Positions 1 through 6,339 of a DNA stretch of 14,742 nt are shown here, piece after piece (position 1 is the stretch's first letter; each line of letters begins with the position of its first letter). This stretch comes from Gammaproteobacteria bacterium (GTDB lineage: Bacteria > Pseudomonadota > Gammaproteobacteria > GCA-001735895), in contig JANTFY010000034.1 of assembly GCA_024763185.1 (NCBI GenBank), positions 1-14,742 of the forward strand, given 5' to 3'. The notes under the pieces are model-generated. The model worked only from the letters and a program-made list of their open reading frames with translations. It had not been told where the DNA came from and ran no database searches. Position numbers and translations under genes: made by a program.

Positions 1-2
1 GG

Positions 3-161
3 ATTAATGGATTAAACAATGCCTTTAACAGCTTGCCTGACTTCAACTGGATCAACCCGCAGGTACCCATGAAACTGGAAGATGAAATGCCATCACAATC
101 CCAGGCTCAAGACCCCCAATCAGGCGAACAGATTATTACCCCGATCAACGTCAACAAGTAA
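3..161 (+). CDS. 3' end of an unrecognised protein (partial)
   Basis: An open frame enters from the left edge and ends with TAA at 159-161, giving the last 52 residues of a protein. The tail is polar and low in complexity (Gln, Asn, Pro, Ser) and ends in INVNK. It shows no motif or membrane segment that I recognise. It is called coding because the frame is open from the edge, because it ends just before a possible terminator, and because the next gene converges on it from the other strand. The fragment is too short to assign a family, and a chance open frame cannot be excluded. Confidence 0.5.
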   Translation: MNGLNNAFNSLPDFNWINPQVPMKLEDEMPSQSQAQDPQSGEQIITPINVNK

Positions 162-186
162 AAAACGTGCCTGGCATTTCTTTTTT
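160..186. terminator. Possible bidirectional terminator between convergent genes
   Basis: An A6 run (160-165) and a T6 run (181-186) flank a short stem, GTGC (167-170) with GCAT (174-177) and a 3-base loop. It lies between the stop at 161 and the minus-strand gene ending at 235. The T or A tract gives a U-run in either direction. The GC stem is only 4 bp, including one G-T pair, with an internal bulge, so it is a weak candidate. Confidence 0.4.
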
Positions 187-234
187 ATGCTTGGACATAT
201 GCGCCATTAACCAAGTATCGTATCCTATTAAAAT

Positions 235-1023
235 TTAGAACCGGATAAATATCATACTGATGCTTAGCCACACACCCACGGTAAAATAACTGCTGATCCA
301 GACAACTTCTTTTTTCCACACCTTCCATTTACTGGTGGTTATCCGGCGATTCATGGCATCCTGTACTCCTGCACCGACAGCCATATACTTTGTACCTTTT
401 TTCAAAGCTTTTCGAGTCCGTGAAAAATACATCGGCACATCAATGAAAAGCATAATATACAGAGCCGCGACACAGGTTGAAATACCAATCAGCATCAGTA
501 GTCGTTGCCAGCCATCCACCACAAAAATAGCATAGGTAAAGCAGGTGGCTGATAGGAATATCATGACAATCCACAGCAATTCCTCCACCGCGTGCCAGAA
601 ATGATTCAAGGTTAAGGTCGCATACCAACAGGCAAGTTGCGCCATTATAATAATGGGTACAATACTGAATGCGACCCGGCTGATCAGCACGGAATCGAGC
701 GCAACACCCAGATCATGAATCAACAGGGCACATTGCATACTGAAACAGATTTCAGCAATGGTCGCCAGACTTCTTCCTAGCACAATCGAAGATAAGGGAG
801 AATCTATCAGGCAATAACGTTCCAGATCGATTCTTGGGAAAAATGAACGGTAAGCACATACAAAAACATAGACCCCGGAAAGAATGATTTGCGCAGAGAC
901 ATCTTGACGGGTATTCCAGTTTATAACTGTCGCCCAGAACCAGATGACAATATTAATCACCGCCATGGTGCTTAAAAATTTCCACCACCGATAGGTTTTT
1001 TTACTCAAAATCACACACCACAA
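235..1023 (-). CDS. Multi-pass membrane protein of unknown function
   Basis: A 262-residue, strongly hydrophobic protein. I do not recognise the family. About six or seven hydrophobic segments are visible, near residues 16-35, 42-58, 75-103, 114-134, 144-167, 171-198 and 240-260. A positively charged loop around residues 200-235 (SRTRKALKKG, NRRITTSKWK) probably faces the cytoplasm. There are no obvious catalytic motifs. The longest likely start is TTG at 1023-1021; a GTG nine bases inside (1014-1012) is an alternative. Neither has a clear Shine-Dalgarno sequence, and an in-frame TAA lies about 30 bases upstream. It follows the patatin-like gene in the same direction after a 141-base gap, so it may be the last gene of the lipid cluster or a separate unit. 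Confidence 0.6.
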   Translation of the reverse strand: MWCVILSKKTYRWWKFLSTMAVINIVIWFWATVINWNTRQDVSAQIILSGVYVFVCAYRSFFPRIDLERYCLIDSPLSSIVLGRSLATIAEICFSMQCALLIHDLGVALDSVLISRVAFSIVPIIIMAQLACWYATLTLNHFWHAVEELLWIVMIFLSATCFTYAIFVVDGWQRLLMLIGISTCVAALYIMLFIDVPMYFSRTRKALKKGTKYMAVGAGVQDAMNRRITTSKWKVWKKEVVWISSYFTVGVWLSISMIFIRF

Positions 1024-1164
1024 AAAAGCACTGCCCAGGACATAAAAAAATTAAAGCCTTGTTAACTACCAACCCATGTTAAATCAACTGACTAGCTTTA
1101 ATGAAAGCAGAAACTCACCAACATCTTTTGCCTATTAGAGAAAAGAGCAAGCAAACACCCTGGA

Positions 1165-2019
1165 TCAATAATTCACGGGTATACTTTGCCACTGACTTAT
1201 CGCCTGTTTGGCCTGATTGAAACCCAATCGGTATCCCTTCAGTAATTGCCGGGGATTGCGACTGAATCGAGACATGGAAAAATTTACTGGCGGACAGATA
1301 TCCACAATACTGACACCTTTTGGGGGATGATCGATAAGCTGCTTAACCGATTCATGCTGCTCAATTCTATTTTGCATGCAGGCATGCAGCAGCGGAAAAC
1401 GTCTCATTTTGTAACGAATGTAACGATGCCAGGGGGTATCCTTTTTTATATAATCCCTTTGCCTGGAGCGAACAACCATTATCTTTTTTGCTCCAAGCTC
1501 GATGGCTTTTTGCACCGGTATGCCGTCAGCTATACCACCATCCGCCATCAGATGACCATCTATCTGTGGAAACCGGCGCACTAACAAGGGCAGTGACATG
1601 GATGCCTTAACCGCTTCAAGCTGCCAGCTACGGTTCATGTCATGGTAAACAGCACGCCCACGTGCAACATCCGTCAATGTGATCAATAAAGGTTTGTTAA
1701 TCTGCAAGTCACTTTTAAGACAGAATCGTGAATCTTTTTTTAAAAGTTCAAAAAGCCAATCCAGATCTATTAAATCCCCGCTTAACATAAAGCGACGAAA
1801 ATTAAGGAAACCCGGACTGTTAAGGACATGCTGATACAGATCAAGACTGTAGCCCGGTTGCCTGCCGGCAAAATACAGTAAGTTACCGGCCCCGGCTGAT
1901 ACCCCTATATAGAAATCAAAGGGGTCAAAGTTATGACGCAAAAAACCATCCAGCAGACCGGATGAAAAGATGCTGCGCATGGCACCACCTTCTACGATCA
2001 ATGCCGTTTTTATTTTCAA
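1165..2019 (-). CDS. Patatin-like phospholipase (YjjU-type)
   Basis: A 284-residue patatin-family serine hydrolase, expected to release fatty acids from phospholipids or lysophospholipids with a Ser-Asp dyad. All family landmarks are visible: the glycine-rich oxyanion motif EGGAMR (10-15), the nucleophile elbow GVSAG (39-43, Ser41) and the second catalytic motif DGG (160-162, Asp160). There is no signal peptide, so it probably acts in the cytoplasm or on the inner membrane face. The overall pattern resembles the YjjU group of bacterial patatins. The start is TTG at 2019-2017. It is the only usable start after an in-frame TAA 15 bases upstream, and the ribosome site is weak (GAG four bases upstream). 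It lies 61 bases after the Mpo1-like gene. The class is secure; the substrate is unknown. Confidence 0.85.
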   Translation of the reverse strand: MKIKTALIVEGGAMRSIFSSGLLDGFLRHNFDPFDFYIGVSAGAGNLLYFAGRQPGYSLDLYQHVLNSPGFLNFRRFMLSGDLIDLDWLFELLKKDSRFCLKSDLQINKPLLITLTDVARGRAVYHDMNRSWQLEAVKASMSLPLLVRRFPQIDGHLMADGGIADGIPVQKAIELGAKKIMVVRSRQRDYIKKDTPWHRYIRYKMRRFPLLHACMQNRIEQHESVKQLIDHPPKGVSIVDICPPVNFSMSRFSRNPRQLLKGYRLGFNQAKQAISQWQSIPVNY

Positions 2020-2080
2020 GGACTCGTGATTTTATTCAGCAATTGGTAGGCACCGCTCTTTCCCGACCTTGCATCAGACC

Positions 2081-2704
2081 TCAGGATTTATTGTTTATCA
2101 AGGTCGGTTCGTACCACTCACTCATATCATCGTACATTTCACCTTGCATCATGTACAGTGGCGCCTTGTGATAGATATAAAAGTCGTGAAAAGGATCGGT
2201 AAGAATCTTGGTGAACCAGACCAGTCCGGATTGCACGCCCATGATAAAAAACAGGTGCACTGTTCTGAAAACCAGTGCACCGGAACCAATTATGATCCAC
2301 AACACGGCCGTGTTATGAATAAAGCCATTATCAATATTCAGCAGGCCAAATAAGGTGGGCTCAAAATACAACCCGATAGGTGAGGCGACCCAGATGGATA
2401 ATAAAATCACCTTGCGACGCAGGTTATAACCTACCTTGATACTTTCCTTGTATTCCTGTGTAGCCTGGTTGACTTCATCGTAGTTCAGTGGCTCAAAAAA
2501 GAAATGCCCGGCCTGGCGTAACACCATGGCCAGCAACCAGCCGATCATCACGGCTACGACCGGATCAATAAAGATCAACACATAGCTGGTAAGAAAACAG
2601 ATAGCACTCAAAAAATGCAAGGTCTGGTTGATGCGATTGTGGTGGTAATAACGATGATCGTCCCAGCGCTGCTGCCTCAATTCTTCGATAAAGCCCATAC
2701 TCAT
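2081..2704 (-). CDS. Small membrane protein, probably Mpo1-like (DUF962) lipid oxygenase
   Basis: A 207-residue protein with about four hydrophobic segments (near 30-47, 49-65, 98-114 and 128-152). Its N-terminal half carries HHNRIN...H (21-30) and GHFFFEP (66-72). These resemble the histidine-rich core of the Mpo1/DUF962 family. In yeast, Mpo1 is an Fe(II)-dependent dioxygenase that shortens 2-hydroxy fatty acids by alpha-oxidation. His17, His21, His22, His30 and His67 are the likely metal ligands. The family call is from memory of the motif and is moderate; substrate and activity here are inferred. Start ATG at 2704 has GAGAG about 4 bases upstream; a second Met lies at residue 3. It sits between psd and the patatin-like gene, which supports a lipid role. 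Confidence 0.55.
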   Translation of the reverse strand: MSMGFIEELRQQRWDDHRYYHHNRINQTLHFLSAICFLTSYVLIFIDPVVAVMIGWLLAMVLRQAGHFFFEPLNYDEVNQATQEYKESIKVGYNLRRKVILLSIWVASPIGLYFEPTLFGLLNIDNGFIHNTAVLWIIIGSGALVFRTVHLFFIMGVQSGLVWFTKILTDPFHDFYIYHKAPLYMMQGEMYDDMSEWYEPTLINNKS

Positions 2705-2716
2705 TGCTCTCGGTAG

Positions 2717-2730
2717 TTTTACTAGTAAAA
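2717..2730. promoter_or_regulatory. 14-bp perfect palindrome before the Mpo1-like gene
   Basis: TTTTACTAGTAAAA reads identically on both strands. It lies 13-26 bases upstream of the ATG of the Mpo1-like gene, in the only real gap among the first four genes of the minus-strand cluster. It could be an operator half-site pair or could overlap a -10 region. It is short and AT-rich, so chance is possible. Confidence 0.3.
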
Positions 2731-2734
2731 GTAT

Positions 2735-2752
2735 GGGTAAGCTTTATGACAT
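2735..2752 (-). promoter_or_regulatory. Pho-box-like sequence downstream of psd
   Basis: On the minus strand this 18-mer reads ATGTCATAAAGCTTACCC. The first heptamer matches the PhoB consensus CTGTCAT at 6 of 7 positions. The second heptamer, 11 bases on, matches CTGT(A/C)A(C/T) at 4 of 7. Against the E. coli phoA box I count 13 of 18 identities. TAGTAA follows after 10 bases, the spacing expected for a -10 element, but it is a poor -10. It would drive the Mpo1-like and patatin-like genes. This is a candidate only. Confidence 0.3.
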
Positions 2753-2754
2753 TA

Positions 2755-3621
2755 CTATTTCATTTTCTGTAGTAATGCCTGGCCCATTCTGATAGCCGCG
2801 CCTTCCTGAATGCCTTGACATAATTGATAGCCGGAAGTGGCAAATACGATGATGGTGGAACCATGCTGAAAATACCCCATTTCCTCTCCCTTACGATAGC
2901 GGGCATCACAACTTAAGCGGTTAGGGCCGTTGTACTGAAGATCCAGTGTTGGCTGCAGGCAATGGAATTTCATGCTGGCAACCAGAATGGCCGCAACAGG
3001 AACCAGCGCAAGTGACTCATTCGGCTGACCGGTTTCCAATTCCACGACCGCCCTCTCATTTTTACAGTACAGTTGCTCGATGCGTTTTAACGTAATGGGA
3101 TTCACATTCCAGGTATCACCGGAAATATACGTCACCTGGGAAACCTGGCAATCGGTAGGGGCATGAAAACGGTGATACATGCTCGACTTCAGTCTCAGGG
3201 TAACATACCTTCCGCCGGAAAATTTTCTGGCCAGTTCGACATCCGGAATCAGATCATGAATGTCATAGGGAAACCCTTTGGCTTGGTAGACGGTGTTGTT
3301 TTCCACCTGTCCACAACACCCCACGATGGCATCACAGGGGCTGACCACAATATCCTCCCCGTCATCGACTGTTCGTGCGCCCGATTTCAGTTCTCGGATA
3401 AAACATTCATGCAAACTGTTAAAACTTTGCTTGCTGGCTTCGGACAGGTCAAGCTCAGGTGCAAACAGTCTCCACAGGCCGATTGAAAATTTTGCCAGCA
3501 TAGGACTCTGCAACCGGCTGTACCAACCCATGAAACGGGTCAGCAGGCGTCGAGGAATTCTATTGGTCAGCAGGAAGTTGAGTTGCTCCTGCTGTGTCAG
3601 GTTACGTATCAGTTCCGGCAT
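2755..3621 (-). CDS. psd: Phosphatidylserine decarboxylase proenzyme
   Basis: A 288-residue inner-membrane-associated enzyme that converts phosphatidylserine to phosphatidylethanolamine, the last step of PE synthesis. It should cleave itself at Gly254-Ser255 in HGST (253-256), and the serine becomes the pyruvoyl cofactor of the small alpha chain (34 residues). Other landmarks are SPCDAIV (94-100; Asp97 is the expected self-cleavage residue) and YHRFHAP (149-155; His150). Length matches the usual 280-320. Two details differ from E. coli: His replaces Leu in the LGST motif, and Met148 occupies the position where E. coli has Asp before YHR. ATG at 3621 starts 9 bases after the stop of the PHP-GT fusion gene, so the two are co-transcribed. 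The family is secure. Confidence 0.93.
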   Translation of the reverse strand: MPELIRNLTQQEQLNFLLTNRIPRRLLTRFMGWYSRLQSPMLAKFSIGLWRLFAPELDLSEASKQSFNSLHECFIRELKSGARTVDDGEDIVVSPCDAIVGCCGQVENNTVYQAKGFPYDIHDLIPDVELARKFSGGRYVTLRLKSSMYHRFHAPTDCQVSQVTYISGDTWNVNPITLKRIEQLYCKNERAVVELETGQPNESLALVPVAAILVASMKFHCLQPTLDLQYNGPNRLSCDARYRKGEEMGYFQHGSTIIVFATSGYQLCQGIQEGAAIRMGQALLQKMK

Positions 3622-3630
3622 AACACAGCA

Positions 3631-6339
3631 TCAGGCAACCGAACGGGTGATTTCAGGCGACTCGTCTTCATTCAGGCCGAGGTCCTGCATAAACCGGGTC
3701 ATAATCGGCTCAGCCTGGTATTCCCGGCTTCTTAGCCTGGCGTTTCGGCTCATGCTATGCCGTAAAGTCGGCGTGGATAAAAATCGAATAATCTGCTCGA
3801 CCATTGTGTCCACGTTTTCCACCAGTATGCCATTTTTATTATGCTGAATGATATTCTTCGGTCCCTTACAGTTATAGGAAATGACCGGCATGCCGTAAGT
3901 GAAAGATTCTAGAATCACGTTTCCAAAGGTATCAAAGCGGGTGGGAAATACCATCAGATCCAGACCGGCATACAACTGGGCAATACGTTTTTTATCCACC
4001 CAGCCGGTGTACCTGGCCTCGGGTAACAGGTTTTTCAACTCGTCAAGCGCCGGACCGGACCCTGCCACCACGATACGTACCTCGGGAATGGCCTGCTTGA
4101 CCTTGTTATAAATTTCCGGCAACTCGTAAATACCTTTTTCCTTGCTGATACGACTGGCAAACAGCAGTACCGGCGTATCGTCATTGGCATCATCGAACAG
4201 TTCCTGTTTTACCACCGGCTTTATATTCTGCAAACCTGGTTCGGCATGATGCGCCGTGAGTAACACACGCTCTTCTTCCAGTTGCATCTGGTGTCCTGTC
4301 AGCCAGTCCCGATGGTCATCATTTAACACAAAAACGCCGGCATATTGCTTGTAAAAGAAACGTAGCATTCGCCGCAGTCGATCACGTTCATGCTGGTTCA
4401 GGTCCGTGGTATTTTTAATAAACTCGAGCCAGTCTGTGTGCATGAAAAAGTAGGCCGGTACGTTGAACATGTGCTTCAGAAAAAGGGAAACAAATGCCAT
4501 CGGCCCCTCGGTGGAACAGATTACACGGTCATAACCTCCGCGATAAAATATCCTGGAGATTTCCATCAGGTCCGGAATGCGTATCTCCTGTTCGCCAAAA
4601 TCCTTGACCTTGAAACTGGTCAAGGGTTTGATCACGTGCAGGTGTGGTTGTGACCTGGCACTGTCATGGCAAATCAGGAAGTCAACCGGAAGATCGTTTT
4701 TCTGGATTTCCCTCAACTTGCCGGACAGCGAGCTGGAAACACCGTTCTTGTCGAACAGGGTATCCGTCAGGTACAGTGCCCGGCGCGGGTGATGGTTCAC
4801 GCCAATATGGTCGGCAAATTCATTCAGAAAACGACGGTTCTGGTATAAAAGCCGTGTGCTGCCCAGCGTGGTACCCAACAAGATCACGCTGACCAGCACC
4901 GGAAATGACAGGTTGTCCAGCAGGTCGGAAAAGTTATAGCGACTCATGCCAGGCTGCCTGGTATGGTTGCCAAAAACCAATTCCCTGATCTGGCTTGGCA
5001 CTTCAAACTTACGCGTTATCTCTTCGGTGGAAAAGGACTCCAACTTGTTGTTGACGAGTCCCTGTGATGATTTTTTTAAACGTTTGATAATCAGGTGGCT
5101 CAACTCGGTAAATAATTCAGGTATAGCCTGATTTACCGTGCGGATAAATTCCTCCGGCGATTTCTGGCTGCTGTCAGCGATCTGCTCGAGATAATGAATA
5201 CAGAACTTGTAATCCTTCTTGATTTTCCATTTGACCAGTTTGCCCGGTTTTTTGCCCTGCAGGGCATCATGAATAAAGTTGAAAAACTTTTTCGTATTCT
5301 TGTGCTTCTGCATTTCCAGCAACAGATTACTGAGCACAAAACAGGCAATCTTGTCTGACATTTCGCCTCGATGAAAGGCGATGCGTAACAATCCCGGGTC
5401 TTTGATATTAACTGCCACCTGTGAAAAATAATCCAGCAGGGCAATATTCAACTTCTGGTTTTCCTCGACATGACCGTATGGCGACATGCGGCCCTGCCTG
5501 ATGGCTTCCAGCGCAAGGTCTGAAGCCTTTTCGCTTTTTATCCGGTTTTTCAAATCCTCAACATATAAAAACGTGCCGGATTGGCCGGCAAATATACCCA
5601 TGTGATCATCACTGCCGCCGGTCAGAACTTTTGGCCTGTCCGGATCAACGCCATAATCTTGCGGATTCAGCTCATGCCTTGCTGCGTAGGCTTTAATTTT
5701 TTCTGCTGTTAGGCTTCGTACCCAGTTTAGGGTCAACACACTTTGCCACTTGTCGCGCTGGCCGTTGACAACTTCAAAATTCTGGAATAGCACCGCTAGT
5801 TTTTCAAACAGTGCAAGATCAATCTTGTCATTTCGGGTATAAAAATAAAGCGGGTGTGGAAGAATGACCGGAATATTCTGGCCATGACAATAACGTAGAA
5901 AATCGTAAATATCGCCACGTTTTTCATTCAGGGTTTGTTCCTGGTGACGGTCGAAGCCGTAAGCCAACACGTGTACAAAAAGATTGTATTCAGGAAAATA
6001 ACAGGTGAACTCCGTACCAACCAGCACGTCCTGGCCATTTCCCTGCAATTGCCAGCAGGAACGGGCATTGTTGTGATTGGTGACTGTAACGACATCACAG
6101 CCATTTTTTTTCAACACTTTAACCAGCTTTTTGGTTTTCAGCCAGGTTTCCGGCAGGTTGAGTATTCGCCCCCACAATTCGTCCGGCACATCACTGTTGA
6201 AGTCATGGCAATGCAGATCAATCTTCAGGTAATTCTGCGGATTATATTTTTTCTTGTGTTCTTTAAGATAGACCTCAAACTCATCATGCAGAGAGCCCCT
6301 GAAATCACTGACACTCATACCGCCAAATAGATCGATCAT
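3631..6339 (-). CDS. PHP phosphoesterase-GT4 glycosyltransferase fusion
   Basis: A 902-residue two-domain protein. Residues about 38-290 form a PHP (polymerase and histidinol phosphatase) metal-dependent domain: DLHCH (41-45), TVTNHNN (85-91), GTEF (108-111), VHVLAYG (122-128), PHPLY (161-165) and GGSDDHMG (241-248). Residues about 520-880 form a GT-B, GT4-family glycosyltransferase: FASRISKEKG (727-736) and FDTFGNVILE (802-811), a form of the E-x7-E donor motif in which the first acid is Asp. Between them is a linker of about 230 residues, basic and probably helical, with a hydrophobic stretch at 479-496 that may touch the membrane. The likely role is to hydrolyse a phosphoester and transfer a sugar, perhaps onto a lipid; this is inference. 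It overlaps the upstream gene by 4 bp (ATGA at 6339-6336) and is followed by psd after 9 bases. Confidence 0.85.
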   Translation of the reverse strand: MIDLFGGMSVSDFRGSLHDEFEVYLKEHKKKYNPQNYLKIDLHCHDFNSDVPDELWGRILNLPETWLKTKKLVKVLKKNGCDVVTVTNHNNARSCWQLQGNGQDVLVGTEFTCYFPEYNLFVHVLAYGFDRHQEQTLNEKRGDIYDFLRYCHGQNIPVILPHPLYFYTRNDKIDLALFEKLAVLFQNFEVVNGQRDKWQSVLTLNWVRSLTAEKIKAYAARHELNPQDYGVDPDRPKVLTGGSDDHMGIFAGQSGTFLYVEDLKNRIKSEKASDLALEAIRQGRMSPYGHVEENQKLNIALLDYFSQVAVNIKDPGLLRIAFHRGEMSDKIACFVLSNLLLEMQKHKNTKKFFNFIHDALQGKKPGKLVKWKIKKDYKFCIHYLEQIADSSQKSPEEFIRTVNQAIPELFTELSHLIIKRLKKSSQGLVNNKLESFSTEEITRKFEVPSQIRELVFGNHTRQPGMSRYNFSDLLDNLSFPVLVSVILLGTTLGSTRLLYQNRRFLNEFADHIGVNHHPRRALYLTDTLFDKNGVSSSLSGKLREIQKNDLPVDFLICHDSARSQPHLHVIKPLTSFKVKDFGEQEIRIPDLMEISRIFYRGGYDRVICSTEGPMAFVSLFLKHMFNVPAYFFMHTDWLEFIKNTTDLNQHERDRLRRMLRFFYKQYAGVFVLNDDHRDWLTGHQMQLEEERVLLTAHHAEPGLQNIKPVVKQELFDDANDDTPVLLFASRISKEKGIYELPEIYNKVKQAIPEVRIVVAGSGPALDELKNLLPEARYTGWVDKKRIAQLYAGLDLMVFPTRFDTFGNVILESFTYGMPVISYNCKGPKNIIQHNKNGILVENVDTMVEQIIRFLSTPTLRHSMSRNARLRSREYQAEPIMTRFMQDLGLNEDESPEITRSVA

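Noticed and set aside
1095..1108. Hairpin GCTTT-AATG-AAAGC after the patatin-like gene
   Set aside because: A 5-bp AT-rich stem with no adjoining T tract on either strand; not a credible terminator.
3293..3847. Plus-strand open frame opposite psd and the PHP-GT gene
   Set aside because: Rich in Ser, Cys and Arg, with no motif, and spans the junction of two secure genes on the other strand.
5935..6330. Plus-strand open frame opposite the PHP domain
   Set aside because: The PHP motifs on the minus strand are decisive; this frame is a shadow.
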